NCBI RefSeq assembly: GCF_027912675.1
Contig: NZ_CP115757.1
Span: 1-64,000 of the forward strand
DNA: 64,000 nucleotides
DNA from: Paracoccus sp. SCSIO 75233
GTDB lineage: Bacteria; Pseudomonadota; Alphaproteobacteria; Rhodobacterales; Rhodobacteraceae
Direction of reading: 5' to 3'
Below, piece after piece: positions 37,604 through 47,550 of this stretch. A program made the translations under genes and the position numbers. Numbering within the stretch: the stretch's first letter is position 1; the number at the start of each line of letters is the position of its first letter. The notes below the pieces were generated by a model. The model did not search any database. It had not been told where the DNA came from and worked only from the letters and a program-made list of their open reading frames with translations.

Positions 37604-38563
37604 ATGGCACTGGAAGACGCGAAACATCAGGTGGATCAAGCGTTCACACGCGAGGATCGGCGGGGGCTCAGCTTTGAAAACGCGTTTGGCGGCGCGACGT
37701 CGTTCCTGCGTCGACGTTATACGAAAGATGTCGGCGGCTATGCGCTTGCCGTGACGGGCATTCCCTTTGACCAGGCAGTGACGAACCGCCCGGGCGCGCG
37801 TTTCGGTCCGCGTGCCATCCGCGAGGCAGCGACGCTTCAGGCCTTTGATCCGCCGTATGGCTGGGGCTATGATCCGCTGTCCGAACTCGCCATCGCCGAT
37901 GCCGGTGACATGGCGTTCGACTATGCCAATACCCGCGAGGTTCCGGCCCGGATCGAGGCGCATATCGGCGGGTTGCTGGATCAGGGTGCGGGGACGATCA
38001 CCCTGGGCGGGGATCATTTCATCACCCTGCCAATCCTGCGCGCCTATGCGCTGCGGCATGGCCCGCTGGCGCTGATCCAGTTCGATGCGCATTCCGACAC
38101 ATGGGCGGACGACGACCCCGACCGGATCGACCACGGCACGTTTCTTTACAAGGCGATCCGGGAAGGCGTGGTCGATCCGGCGGCGAGCGTCAGTGTCGGG
38201 ATCAGAACCGACAACCCCGATACGCTTGGCGTCACGATCCTCGATGCTCCGTCGGTCCATAGGGATGGTGTGGAGGCAACGCTGGCCCGCATCCGGCAGG
38301 TCATCGGTGATCGTCCGGCCTATATCACCTTCGACATAGATGCGCTCGACCCCGCTTTCGCGCCCGGTACTGGCACGCCGGTCTGGGGCGGGCTGGCGAG
38401 CTGGCAGGCGGCGGCGCTGCTGCGGGGGCTTGCCGGGGTGCATCTGCTGGGCGGCGATGTGGTCGAGGTCTCGCCGCAATATGACACCACCGGGGCGACG
38501 GCGATTGCCGCGGCCCATGTCGCGACGGATCTGATCTGCCTTTACGGCTGGACACGGCGGTAG
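37604..38563 (+). CDS. speB: Agmatinase/ureohydrolase
   Basis: Manganese-dependent ureohydrolase of 319 residues that splits agmatine (or a related guanidino compound) to putrescine and urea. The metal-binding motifs are GGDHFITLPI, DAHSDTW and DIDALDPAFAPGTGTPVWGG. The start is at 37604, after GAGGG. Substrate cannot be fixed from sequence; guanidinobutyrase and arginase share the fold. It is divergent from cytochrome c peroxidase with about 120 bases between starts. Confidence 0.85.
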   Translation: MALEDAKHQVDQAFTREDRRGLSFENAFGGATSFLRRRYTKDVGGYALAVTGIPFDQAVTNRPGARFGPRAIREAATLQAFDPPYGWGYDPLSELAIADAGDMAFDYANTREVPARIEAHIGGLLDQGAGTITLGGDHFITLPILRAYALRHGPLALIQFDAHSDTWADDDPDRIDHGTFLYKAIREGVVDPAASVSVGIRTDNPDTLGVTILDAPSVHRDGVEATLARIRQVIGDRPAYITFDIDALDPAFAPGTGTPVWGGLASWQAAALLRGLAGVHLLGGDVVEVSPQYDTTGATAIAAAHVATDLICLYGWTRR

Positions 38564-38607
38564 AAACTAAGAGTCATAGTAGAGCGACCAAGAGGGATTG
38601 TTAGTAG

Positions 38608-39030
38608 ATGGCTGAAAAAGATATTTGGGATAAATTTGATATCATTGGAAGAATAACGGGAGCGATATTGATTCCCGTTGCCGTTGCGTACTCTGCGTTT
38701 ACTTGGAATGCGCAACGAACCCAGTCACAAGTGATGGCAACAATGGCCCAAACCGCTACGCTAATATTGAGTACTGAGACCTCACCAAATGCTTCCGTGG
38801 AAGAAATGAACGCGCTCAACATACTGAAGAGTTGGGCGATCACCGTACTACAATACCCGGAACGACCACATTCCCTAAGTGATGAAGCTGCAGCGGAGTT
38901 GAAGTCTATGACACTAGGTCGATATGTCAGGCCGATCTTTGAGGTCGAGCCTGTTGTCGAAGTTGAGCCGCTCATTTTGGACTTACCGGTCATTGTAGAA
39001 CAATATGCCTCACAACCCGTGCAACAATAG
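38608..39030 (+). CDS. Hypothetical AT-rich gene with one membrane helix
   Basis: I do not recognise this 140-residue protein. It has one likely membrane helix near residues 14-32 (RITGAILIPVAVAYSAFTW), then a helical part with several Ser and Thr (TATLILSTETSPNASVEEMN) and an acidic C-terminal segment (EVEPVVEVEPLILDLPVIVEQ). Base composition is about 50% G+C over 38641-38760 by hand count, against about 67% in a neighbouring line of prfA (39241-39300), so it looks acquired. AGAGGG precedes the ATG. It sits alone between the agmatinase and prfA genes. Confidence 0.55.
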   Translation: MAEKDIWDKFDIIGRITGAILIPVAVAYSAFTWNAQRTQSQVMATMAQTATLILSTETSPNASVEEMNALNILKSWAITVLQYPERPHSLSDEAAAELKSMTLGRYVRPIFEVEPVVEVEPLILDLPVIVEQYASQPVQQ

Positions 39031-39083
39031 CGGGAAGCGGTACTGCATTGACCATTACTAACTCCTGGCGGTAATCCCAACGG

Positions 39084-40136
39084 ATGCTTCCTGAAGACCG
39101 CCTTGCCCAGATCACGCAGCGTTTCGAGTTTCTCGAAGCGCAGTTGAATGCCGGACCTTCCGCCGATGAAATCGCGGCCATCAGTCGCGAATATGCGGAG
39201 CTGAAACCTGTCGTGTCGCAAATCGCCGAATGGCGGGCCGCGCGTGAGGGGCTGGAGGAGGCGCAGCTTATGCTGGCCGACCCGGATATGCGAGAACTGG
39301 CTGAGGAGGAAATTCAGCGTCTGAAGGATGCGCTGCCGGATATTGAACAGAAGCTGAGCATTGCCCTGCTGCCCAAGGACGCGGCCGACGCCCGGCCTGC
39401 GATCCTTGAAATCCGTCCGGGAACGGGGGGCGAGGAAGCAGCGCTTTTTGCCGGCGACCTGCTGTCCATGTATCGCCGCTATGCGGAAGGGCAGGGCTGG
39501 GATTTTCAGCTTCTGGAACTGAGCGAGACCGAGCTTGGCGGGATCAAGGAAGCCGTCGCCCGGATCGAGGGCGAAGGCGTGTTCGCGCGTCTGAAATACG
39601 AATCCGGCGTGCATCGGGTGCAGCGCGTACCGGAAACCGAATCGGGCGGGCGCATCCACACATCCGCTGCGACGGTTGCCGTGCTGCCGGAAGCAGAGGA
39701 TGTGGAGATCGACATTCCCGCTGGCGACATCCGGATCGACACCATGCGGGCCTCTGGTGCGGGTGGCCAGCACGTCAACACCACCGATTCGGCGGTGCGG
39801 ATCACCCATTTGCCGACCGGGATCGTCGTCACCAGCTCAGAGAAATCGCAGCACCAGAACCGGGCCAATGCGATGGCGGTGCTTCGCGCGCGGCTTTATG
39901 AGATGGAACGCGAGCGGGCGGATACGGAACGCGCCGCTGACCGCAAGACGCAGGTCGGCAGCGGCGACCGTTCGGAGCGGATCCGGACCTATAATTTCCC
40001 GCAAGGAAGGATGACCGATCACCGGATCAATCTGACGCTTTACGCTCTGGACAAGGTCATGGCGGGCGATCTGGCGGAGATCATCGACGCGCTGATTTCC
40101 TACGATCAGGCGGCGCGCCTCGCCGCGCAGGCATGA
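39084..40136 (+). CDS. prfA: Peptide chain release factor 1
   Basis: RF1 terminates translation at UAA and UAG. The 350-residue protein has the GGQ motif ([24 protein letters not shown]) and the codon-recognition loop near [18 protein letters not shown], where the PxT tripeptide reads PET instead of the more familiar PAT or PVT. The ATG at 39084 has only a weak ribosome binding site. prmC, which methylates the GGQ glutamine, overlaps the end by ATGA, the usual pairing. Confidence 0.97.
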   Translation: MLPEDRLAQITQRFEFLEAQLNAGPSADEIAAISREYAELKPVVSQIAEWRAAREGLEEAQLMLADPDMRELAEEEIQRLKDALPDIEQKLSIALLPKDAADARPAILEIRPGTGGEEAALFAGDLLSMYRRYAEGQGWDFQLLELSETELGGIKEAVARIEGEGVFARLKYESGVHRVQRVPETESGGRIHTSAATVAVLPEAEDVEIDIPAGDIRIDTMRASGAGGQHVNTTDSAVRITHLPTGIVVTSSEKSQHQNRANAMAVLRARLYEMERERADTERAADRKTQVGSGDRSERIRTYNFPQGRMTDHRINLTLYALDKVMAGDLAEIIDALISYDQAARLAAQA

Positions 40137-40978
40137 CCGGGCCAAGCGGGGCCGATTTGTGGGCCGACGCAATCGCACGGTTGTCTGATGCCGGTGTTGA
40201 AGACCCGCAGGGCGATGCGACGCGGCTGATGATGGCTGCGCTGACGCGGGTTCTTGGCAAACAGGTCAAGCGTCACCATATGAGGGATCACCTGAATGCG
40301 GAGGCCCCGCCGGAATTGATCCCTGCCTATCGGGATATGATCGAAGCGCGCACCGCGCGCCAGCCGGTCAGCCAGATCATCGGATATCGCTCTTTCTGGA
40401 AACATGATTTCAGCGTGTCACGCGATACGCTCGACCCGCGTCCGGAGACGGAATTGCTGGTCGAAACGGCGCTTGAACTGCCTTGGGACAGCGTGCTGGA
40501 TCTCGGGACGGGAACCGGCGCGATCCTGATTTCGCTGTTGGCGGAGCGTCCGGCTGCGCGCGGCCTCGGTACGGATATTTCGCAAGGCGCGCTTTCCGTC
40601 GCCCGTGACAATGCGCAACGGATTGGGGTGACGGCAGAGTTTGCGGTTGCGGACTGGTTCGACGGGGTCGACGGTCGGTTCGATCTGATCGTGTCGAACC
40701 CGCCCTATATCGCGGCGGATGAAATGGCGGCGCTGTCCCCCGAGGTCCGGGAATGGGAGCCGCGTCGCGCGTTGACGGATGAGGCGGACGGGTTGTCGGC
40801 CTATCGCGTGATTGTGGCAGGGGCAAAGGCGCATCTGAACCCCGGCGGTCATGTGCTGGTCGAAATCGGTTGGCGACAGGGCGGTGCCGTTTGTGCGCTG
40901 TTTGAGGCTGTCGGGGCGAAGACCCGCATCCTTTCCGATCTCGACGGTCGTGACCGTGTGGTCCATGCCGCATTTTAA
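40133..40978 (+). CDS. prmC: Release-factor glutamine methyltransferase
   Basis: PrmC methylates the Gln of the GGQ motif in RF1 and RF2, raising termination efficiency. The 281-residue protein has the helical N-domain that ends [20 protein letters not shown], the AdoMet-binding [16 protein letters not shown], and the catalytic NPPY in [14 protein letters not shown]. Its start overlaps the prfA stop by four bases. The pair prfA-prmC is typical. Confidence 0.97.
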   Translation: MTGPSGADLWADAIARLSDAGVEDPQGDATRLMMAALTRVLGKQVKRHHMRDHLNAEAPPELIPAYRDMIEARTARQPVSQIIGYRSFWKHDFSVSRDTLDPRPETELLVETALELPWDSVLDLGTGTGAILISLLAERPAARGLGTDISQGALSVARDNAQRIGVTAEFAVADWFDGVDGRFDLIVSNPPYIAADEMAALSPEVREWEPRRALTDEADGLSAYRVIVAGAKAHLNPGGHVLVEIGWRQGGAVCALFEAVGAKTRILSDLDGRDRVVHAAF

Positions 40979-41227
40979 CGTTTAATTCGCCAAATTTTTG
41001 CCAAAAACGGAGAAACACGCCATATTCCTTCTTAAAACCTTCATTTTTCGCTTGTCACGGCGCGTCTGCCGTGGTTATTCGGAGTTGTGTGTTGGTGGAC
41101 ATGGTTCGCCGCACCGATCAGCCACGACATTGCCGACGTCTGGGTGCGGGAGAACCCGCCAGAGCGGCCTGACGCAGATTGTTGGTGGCAAGTGAACCAT
41201 TCCAGACGGCTGGATAAAGTCAGACAG

Positions 41228-42055
41228 ATGAGATCATCCAAATCCCGTTCGCGTTCGAAGTCGAACCGTCAACGCTCCCTTGGTAACATTGTCAACCGGG
41301 TCTTCGATTCGTCGGGGCCGGAGGGCAAGGTGCGCGGTACGCCGCAGCAGATTATTGACAAATACCTCACGCTCGCCCGCGATGCGCAGCTTTCGAATGA
41401 CCGCGTGGCGGAGCAGGCTTTCCTGCAACATGCCGAACACTACACCCGCCTGCTGGGCGAGGCGCAGCGCGAGCAGGCGGAGCGTCAGCAGCAGAACCAG
41501 CAAAATCACCAGAACCACCAGAACAATAACGGTCAGCGTGGTGACGGCGATGGCGAGGAAAACGGGCATCAGCAGGGCCGTGACCAGCGGGGGAACCGGT
41601 CGGACCGGAACGGTTTCGACCGCAACGGGTCAGACCGGAACGGCTCGGAGCGCAATGACCGTGCCGAGGCCGATGATGCGCGCCGCAGCAACCGGGGCGA
41701 TAATCGCAACGGCCATCGTGGCGAGAAGTCCGAGGATGCGACGGTCGCGAATGCGGCGCCGGCCGCAGAAGGGCTGCCCGACGTGATCTCTGCAGTTGAT
41801 GGGCCGATTGAGACGCAGGCCCCGAATTCGGCTGAGGTTGCTGAGGACGCGGAGGCCGCACCCGCCCCGAAACCCCGCACACGCCGTGCCAGCACGGGCG
41901 AGCCGCGTGGCCGGAAGCCGAAGGCGAAACCTGCCGACGACGCGGCCGAGGACAAGCCGGCGGAGAAGAAACCGGCCCGCAAGCGCGCCTCGAAAAAAGC
42001 TGCGGAAGAGATGGCTGAGGACAGCGTCCCGGCGACGGAAACCTCCGACGAATAA
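41228..42055 (+). CDS. DUF4167 domain protein with low-complexity basic tail
   Basis: Alphaproteobacterial protein of 275 residues. The conserved DUF4167 part is the first 80 residues (SRSRSKSNRQRSLGNIVNRVFDSSGPEGKVRGTPQQIIDKYLTLARDAQLSND, then VAEQAFLQHAEHYTRLL). The rest is low complexity: a Gln/Asn run, Arg-Asn-Gly-Ser repeats (SDRNGFDRNGSDRNGSERND), and an Ala/Lys/Pro-rich tail that resembles nucleic-acid-binding histone-like tails. RNA or ribosome association is plausible from composition and from its place after prfA-prmC, but the function is not established here. Confidence 0.83.
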   Translation: MRSSKSRSRSKSNRQRSLGNIVNRVFDSSGPEGKVRGTPQQIIDKYLTLARDAQLSNDRVAEQAFLQHAEHYTRLLGEAQREQAERQQQNQQNHQNHQNNNGQRGDGDGEENGHQQGRDQRGNRSDRNGFDRNGSDRNGSERNDRAEADDARRSNRGDNRNGHRGEKSEDATVANAAPAAEGLPDVISAVDGPIETQAPNSAEVAEDAEAAPAPKPRTRRASTGEPRGRKPKAKPADDAAEDKPAEKKPARKRASKKAAEEMAEDSVPATETSDE

Positions 42056-42083
42056 CTCCGGGCGGCTTGGTTGAATACGGGAA

Positions 42084-42109
42084 GGTCGGGCAGATGCCCG
42101 GCCTTTTTC
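42084..42109 (+). terminator. Intrinsic terminator after the DUF4167 gene
   Basis: GGTCGGGC pairs with GCCCGGCC (one G-U pair) around AGAT, followed by TTTTT. It lies about 30 bases past the stop, between convergent genes. Confidence 0.8.
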
Positions 42110-42945
42110 TATGCCAAGCTGCGGGCGAGCGCGCAGAAGGCTTCCAGCCCGATCTCCTCGGCGCGGGCGGTTGGCGCGATACCTGCGGCGTTCAGCTTCC
42201 CCTCGATATCCGGGTGCAACCCCTTCAGGGCGCTGCGCAGCATCTTCCGTCGCTGGTTGAAAGCGGCGGCGACGACGCGGGACAGGATTTCGGCATCGGC
42301 AGGGAAGCGCGGCGCGGGCAGGGCGGTCAACTGGACCACGGCGGAGTGAACCTTCGGCGCAGGAACAAAAGCCTCGGGCGGCAGGGACATCACGATTTTT
42401 GCGTCGCTGCGCCATTGGGCCAGAACCGCCAGCCGCCCATAGGCCTTGGAGCCGGGTTGCGCCACGATACGCTCTGCCACTTCGCGCTGAAACATGAGGG
42501 TCAGCGTTTCCCAGAAGGGCGGCCATTCGGCGGGTGTCAGCCAGCGGATCAGCAACTCGGTCCCGACATTATACGGCAGATTTGCCGCGATCCGGATCGG
42601 CGGGGTCAGATGCGCCAGCGGATCGATGTCGAGCGCGTCACCGTGGATCACAGTCAGCCGCCCCGGATAGGCGGCGGCGATCTCCGCCAGGGCGGGCAGG
42701 GCGCGGGCGTCCTTCTCAATCGCAAGCACATGGCGCGCGCCCTCGGCAAGAAGTCCGCGCGTCAGCCCGCCCGGGCCGGGACCGATTTCCAGCACGTCGC
42801 TGCCGCTCAGATCGCCCGCTTGCCGTGCGATCTTGCTGGTCAGGTTCAGGTCGAGCAGGAAGTTCTGGCCAAGCTGCTTCTTCGCGCGCAGATCGTGGGT
42901 CGCGATGACCTCCCGCAGGGGGGGCAGGCCGTCAATGGCACTCAT
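42109..42945 (-). CDS. rsmA: 16S rRNA (adenine1518/1519-N6)-dimethyltransferase
   Basis: RsmA (KsgA) dimethylates two adjacent adenines in helix 45 of 16S rRNA, a late step of small-subunit assembly. The 278-residue protein begins [32 protein letters not shown], has the AdoMet site [16 protein letters not shown], the acidic motif [10 protein letters not shown], and the catalytic [15 protein letters not shown]. The ATG at 42945 overlaps the pdxA stop (ATGA). It is the last gene of the lptF-to-rsmA operon. Confidence 0.96.
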   Translation of the reverse strand: MSAIDGLPPLREVIATHDLRAKKQLGQNFLLDLNLTSKIARQAGDLSGSDVLEIGPGPGGLTRGLLAEGARHVLAIEKDARALPALAEIAAAYPGRLTVIHGDALDIDPLAHLTPPIRIAANLPYNVGTELLIRWLTPAEWPPFWETLTLMFQREVAERIVAQPGSKAYGRLAVLAQWRSDAKIVMSLPPEAFVPAPKVHSAVVQLTALPAPRFPADAEILSRVVAAAFNQRRKMLRSALKGLHPDIEGKLNAAGIAPTARAEEIGLEAFCALARSLA

Positions 42946-43910
42946 GCGGTGCCCCGCGTCCGGGCGAGTTCCCATGCCATCCGCAATGCGGCAATGGCGC
43001 TTTCCGCGTCGGCCTGTCCCGTGCCAGCGATGTCGAAGGCGGTGCCGTGATCGGGGGAGGTGCGGATGAAAGGCAGGCCAAGCGTGACATTGACCCCGCC
43101 CGCGAAATCCAGCGTCTTGACCGGGATCAGGGCCTGATCGTGATAGGTGCAGATCGCGACGTCATAGCGGCGTCTGGCCGGGGCGTGAAACATCGTATCC
43201 GCAGGCAGCGGCCCGGTGATCCGCAGGCCCTCGGTTCGCAACCTTTCGATGAGGGGGGCGATCCATTCCAGCTCCTCGCGGCCCATTGCCCCGCCCTCGC
43301 CCGCATGGGGGTTGAGACCGGCGACGGCGATGCGCGGCTCCGTTATCCCGAAATCGCGGATGATGGCGTCGTGGGTGACGCGGATGGCGGTGTCCAGTGT
43401 CTGCTCAGTAAGCTGTTCGGGGACATCGGCAAGCGCGATATGGATTGTCGCTGGAACCACCCGGCAAGGTGGATCGACGCTGGTGGAAGCAAGCATCATC
43501 ACCACATCCACGCCCCCCGCCAGATGGGCGAGAAACTCTGTATGGCCGGGGAAGGGGAAGCCTGCCCCGTCCTTGAGCGCCTTCTTGTTGATCGGCAAGG
43601 TGCAGATCCCGGCGGCGTCGCCCGTCATGGCCAGCGAAACCGCCCGCTCGATCACCTCGATCACGCCGCGTGCATTGGCCGGCTGGGGCTTGCCGGGCGG
43701 GTTGGGCGCGGCGAAGTCGTGGCGCAGAACCGGCAGCTTGCCGTTTGGAAGGCTGCGCAGATCCGTCACCTCCGCCCAGTCGGTTCCGTCGGGCAAATGG
43801 CGCGGATCACCCAGCCAGACCAACGGCACATCTGCGTCGATCAGCCGGGGCGCGATTTCCGGGCCGACCCCCGCAGGCTCGCCACAGGTCACGATGATCG
43901 GATGCGTCAC
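42942..43910 (-). CDS. pdxA: 4-hydroxythreonine-4-phosphate dehydrogenase
   Basis: PdxA oxidises 4-phosphohydroxy-threonine in the DXP-dependent vitamin B6 pathway. The 322-residue protein has the metal- and substrate-binding His motifs: [31 protein letters not shown] and [14 protein letters not shown]. It begins two bases after the surA-like stop and overlaps rsmA, so all three are translated from one message. Linkage of surA, pdxA and rsmA is a common proteobacterial arrangement. Confidence 0.95.
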   Translation of the reverse strand: MTHPIIVTCGEPAGVGPEIAPRLIDADVPLVWLGDPRHLPDGTDWAEVTDLRSLPNGKLPVLRHDFAAPNPPGKPQPANARGVIEVIERAVSLAMTGDAAGICTLPINKKALKDGAGFPFPGHTEFLAHLAGGVDVVMMLASTSVDPPCRVVPATIHIALADVPEQLTEQTLDTAIRVTHDAIIRDFGITEPRIAVAGLNPHAGEGGAMGREELEWIAPLIERLRTEGLRITGPLPADTMFHAPARRRYDVAICTYHDQALIPVKTLDFAGGVNVTLGLPFIRTSPDHGTAFDIAGTGQADAESAIAALRMAWELARTRGTA

Positions 43911-43912
43911 CC

Positions 43913-45178
43913 CTAGTTCCGCCGGATCACCGCGTCGGCGCGCAGCTCCGCCAGATAGGCGTCGGCGGCGAGGCTGACTTTGCGGTTGAAAATCTGCTCG
44001 CGCACCGCATCACGCTGGGGCAGCGCATTCGGATCGGCTTCCGTTACGGTCTCGCCATCGGTCGCGGCAGAGGCGACCGGCCCGGCATCCAGCCCGGCCA
44101 GCAGCGCCGGGGTCCGCTCACACAGCATCACCACATCTGCCGCGGCTCCACGACCGATCACAGTCGCCTCGTTCTCGTCCAGCGTTGCCAGCCGTACCGC
44201 GACATCGGCGAAAATCGCACCTTGCGAGGCCGTGCGCCGCTGCACCTGCTCGTCCGGCAAGGAAGCCGCCATTTCATAAAGCGTTCCGCAGGAGGTCGCG
44301 CGGGCGGCGGCGTTCTGGGCCTCCGCAAGGGAAGCGAATGTGACGGTCAGATAATCAAGCTGCTGTTCTTTCGCACCCGGACGCAACTCGCCCTGAGTGT
44401 CGCGCAGATAGAACAGGACCACGGCCCCCGGAACCGTCAGCGGCGGCGTCATCTGGCCGGGTTGCAGGCCAAGGATGATCGGGCGCAGGCTGGGCGGCAT
44501 ATTCTCGACGCTCATCCATTCGAGCCGTCCGCCGCGATCACGCGATGGCGTGGCGGAATACTGGCGCGCGAAGGCCGCAAATGCGCCCTCGCTGGTAGCT
44601 TCGCGGGTGACCTGTTCGGCGCGGGACATTGCGGCGCTTTCCTGACCCGGCGGGGCGGGGATGATCAGCTCGGACAGAAGCACCTGGATCACGCGTGGGG
44701 TCTCGATCACCCGTTTCATGGCCTGTTCGACCTCGGCATCGCTGACCGAGATGCCGGGGACGATCCGCGCCCGGACAACGGCGCGCCATGCCACGCCGGC
44801 CTTGACGAAATCGCGATAGGCCTGCCGTCCGACGCCGTTTTGTTCGAGAAGCTGGATAAACTCACCCGTTGTCAGCCCGGCACGTCCGGCGAATTCCGCC
44901 AGCCCCTCTTCCAGCCCGACATCGCTGACCTCGATCCCGATCTCGCGCGCCGCGGCAATGCGAAGACGGTCTTCGATGAGCGCCTTTTCCGCCGCCGCGC
45001 TGCCGGTTTCGGGGGAGTTGAGCACCTGCATGAAGCGGATACGCTGGTCGATCTCGTACTGGGTCACGACCGAGTTGTTGACATAAACCACGGGCGAAAA
45101 ATCCTGCGCAGCAAGCGGAGCCGAGACCCCGGCACCAAGCCCGGCTGCGAGCGTCACGGAAAGAAGAAACTGCCGCAT
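43913..45178 (-). CDS. surA: SurA-like periplasmic peptidyl-prolyl isomerase
   Basis: Periplasmic chaperone that guides outer-membrane proteins to the BAM complex. The 421-residue protein has a signal peptide (MRQFLLSVTLAAGLGAGVSAPLAAQ), a SurA N-terminal chaperone part (VVYVNNSVVTQYEIDQRIRFMQVLN), and a parvulin-like domain in the middle (FARQYSATPSRDRGGRLEWMSVENM). The C-terminal part after residue 300 is less conserved. The ATG at 45178 is in frame and follows AGGGGG by about 12 bases. lptD lies 32 bases upstream, linking it to outer-membrane assembly. Only one parvulin repeat is clear. Confidence 0.85.
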   Translation of the reverse strand: MRQFLLSVTLAAGLGAGVSAPLAAQDFSPVVYVNNSVVTQYEIDQRIRFMQVLNSPETGSAAAEKALIEDRLRIAAAREIGIEVSDVGLEEGLAEFAGRAGLTTGEFIQLLEQNGVGRQAYRDFVKAGVAWRAVVRARIVPGISVSDAEVEQAMKRVIETPRVIQVLLSELIIPAPPGQESAAMSRAEQVTREATSEGAFAAFARQYSATPSRDRGGRLEWMSVENMPPSLRPIILGLQPGQMTPPLTVPGAVVLFYLRDTQGELRPGAKEQQLDYLTVTFASLAEAQNAAARATSCGTLYEMAASLPDEQVQRRTASQGAIFADVAVRLATLDENEATVIGRGAAADVVMLCERTPALLAGLDAGPVASAATDGETVTEADPNALPQRDAVREQIFNRKVSLAADAYLAELRADAVIRRN

Positions 45179-45210
45179 GAAATCATGCCCCCTTTGAATT
45201 TTGCGCCAAT

Positions 45211-47550
45211 CTAGCGCAAGCAGCTTCGGCGCGCCACACTGCCCTTGCCTGCAGGCTGCCTGCCGAAGCCGCCAAGCCGGACCGACAGGTCGATGTCGGT
45301 TTCCGGGTCGACCTTCTCGGTATCGGTGAAGCGCCGGTTCACCTCCAGCTCCGCGCTGATGCATTCGTTGCGATAGGCGATGCCGAAACCGGCCCGCTGT
45401 GCCCGGTTCGCCTCCAGATCATGCCGCGTCGTGGCGCTGGCCCACCATCCATCAGCGATCTGCCAGCCGATTTCGCCGGTCAGTTCGGACAGATCCTTGT
45501 CGCGATCCTCGAACCGGTCGGCCTCCATCCACAGATAGCCCATGCTGAGTTGCAGGCCCGGACGCGCCCAGCCGATGCGCAGTTCGTCGCGGCTGATCTC
45601 GAAATCGTCATCCAGAAGCGCGCGGTTGGCGATGCTCAGACCCGAATTGCTGGCATAATGCGCCGCCATCAGCCAGTCGGAGCGGCTGCCGCGCAATGAC
45701 ATCGGCGTGTCGGCGTCGTCGCCCTCATCCTTGCGATAGACCCTGCCGCCTGCGAGCGACAGTGACCAGCCGGTTGGGTCGAAGCGCGTCCATGTCACGC
45801 CGAGATTGGCGCGCAGCCCGGATTCGCGCGCGTCCCAGCCCGGATAGCGGGAGAGGGAGAACAGATTGCCCTCGTCAAATTCGATCTGGCGGCTGTCCTC
45901 GTTCGGGATGTCGTCATCGTCGTCATCCTCCGGCGACCAGGCGAGTTGTATGACGGGTTCCAGCATATACGACGCATAACGGTCGCCGCCGGTCAGCGGA
46001 TAGCGCAGCTCTGCCGATAACCAGGGGGTCGTTCGTGCCGCCGTGTTCGGGTAGCGGTCATCGTCGCGAATGGAATAGAAATCGGCACTCAGCCCTGCAG
46101 CCCCGGTCGCGACGAACCCGCCGGGCAGGATCTGCGTCCGGTTCCAGTCGAATGCGACAGATGCGCGGGCGACATCCCGGCCCACGATATTTTCGCCGGA
46201 GGGGCGCCTGTGGGCGTGGGTCGACCATTCCAGTTCCGCATTGCCGCCCGCCAACTGCCAGCGTTGCGCCCACATTGTGTCCGCAATCTGAGCGGGCGAG
46301 GTGACGTTATCCTCGTCATCGCGCAGCGAGTGATAATTCCCGGCCCGCGCCCAGACCAGCTTGTCTTTGCTGACCCGGACCAGCGTCAGCCCGCTCCACA
46401 GGCGGTCGGCATCGGTAATGTCGTAATCCAGCAGATAGCCGTCATCGGAGGCCATCTGCACTTGCAGGCCCAGCTCATAGCCGCGCGGCAACTCCCATTT
46501 AGCGGCACCGAACAGATATCCCCGTGTCTCGCCATCGCGGATGTCATCGCGCGTGATTGCGCCGTTCCATTCCATCGCACCATTCCAGAACGCCTGACGG
46601 TAGCGGGCCATCAGCGTGGCGGTGTAGGAGGCGGACAGGTAAGGTGTCAGGGTCACATCGGCATGTGGCCCGAGCGGCCTGAAATAGGGGACCATAACCC
46701 CGAAGCCGAGATTCGAGGTCGTCCGCACCCGTGGCCTGAGGAACCCCGACAACCGATCGACCGTCGGATCGGGGGCGCGGACGGTGCCGGGCCATGCGGC
46801 GACCGGCAGGCCGAAAGCGCGAAGCTGGGGATGTTCGAAAATCAGCGTGTTCTGCTCATTGTCATGGGTGATTCGCCGCGCCCGTACCTCCCATAAAGGC
46901 GTCGGGTCTTCGGCGCAGATCCGGCAGGAGGAGGCGACGACGTTGTTCAGCGTGGTGTAGCGCCCGCTATCGGACAGGATCACCTCTTTCGCCGCCAACT
47001 GCATTTCGCGCGCCAGCACCAGCCGGGCGCCGCGCAGCAGGCCCTCGCGCAGATCCTGGCTAAGCTGCGCCTGATCGGCGATCAGGATGGCGTCATCGTC
47101 GTTGTCGGAAAGGCCGGGGCGGGTCAGGTGGATGGGGCCGGTGATGGTCATGTCGCCGGTGCCGCCATCATAGCTGACCCGATCCGCCACCAGACGCGCG
47201 CCCTGATACCACACGACGACCCCGCCGGACGCGGTCAGGGTGCGGTCGCCCGACAAGGTGATGTAGTCGGCCAGAAGCGTCGCCGACCCGCCGTCATCGC
47301 CGACATCCTCGCCGGAAATGGTCACATCCTGGCGCGGCGGACGGACCGTGCTGGTCAGTTTGCTCAGCTCGGTGCCGTCTGCGTAAGGCGCATTGCTGTC
47401 GATATCCTCGGTCGGGGCGAGGGCAGGACCATCCGCGCCGTCATATGAGGAATGCGTCACCCACCACGGTTCAGGCGGCAGATCCTGCGCCAGCACGGGC
47501 GTTGCGGTGCTGCCGATGCAGAGCAGTATCACGGTCAGGCGGCGCATCAT
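45211..47550 (-). CDS. lptD: LPS-assembly protein LptD
   Basis: Outer-membrane barrel that inserts lipopolysaccharide at the cell surface with LptE. The 779-residue protein has a signal peptide (MMRRLTVILLCIGSTATPVLAQ), an OstA-like beta-jellyroll N-domain (LLADYITLSGDRTLTASGGVVVWYQGARLVADRVSYD), and a long barrel with many aromatic strand ends. A cysteine pair is visible (SSCRICAED) and more occur near the C-terminus. The start overlaps the lptG stop by ATGA. It follows lptF and lptG, so most transport components except LptA/B/C/E are together here. Confidence 0.95.
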   Translation of the reverse strand: MMRRLTVILLCIGSTATPVLAQDLPPEPWWVTHSSYDGADGPALAPTEDIDSNAPYADGTELSKLTSTVRPPRQDVTISGEDVGDDGGSATLLADYITLSGDRTLTASGGVVVWYQGARLVADRVSYDGGTGDMTITGPIHLTRPGLSDNDDDAILIADQAQLSQDLREGLLRGARLVLAREMQLAAKEVILSDSGRYTTLNNVVASSCRICAEDPTPLWEVRARRITHDNEQNTLIFEHPQLRAFGLPVAAWPGTVRAPDPTVDRLSGFLRPRVRTTSNLGFGVMVPYFRPLGPHADVTLTPYLSASYTATLMARYRQAFWNGAMEWNGAITRDDIRDGETRGYLFGAAKWELPRGYELGLQVQMASDDGYLLDYDITDADRLWSGLTLVRVSKDKLVWARAGNYHSLRDDEDNVTSPAQIADTMWAQRWQLAGGNAELEWSTHAHRRPSGENIVGRDVARASVAFDWNRTQILPGGFVATGAAGLSADFYSIRDDDRYPNTAARTTPWLSAELRYPLTGGDRYASYMLEPVIQLAWSPEDDDDDDIPNEDSRQIEFDEGNLFSLSRYPGWDARESGLRANLGVTWTRFDPTGWSLSLAGGRVYRKDEGDDADTPMSLRGSRSDWLMAAHYASNSGLSIANRALLDDDFEISRDELRIGWARPGLQLSMGYLWMEADRFEDRDKDLSELTGEIGWQIADGWWASATTRHDLEANRAQRAGFGIAYRNECISAELEVNRRFTDTEKVDPETDIDLSVRLGGFGRQPAGKGSVARRSCLR

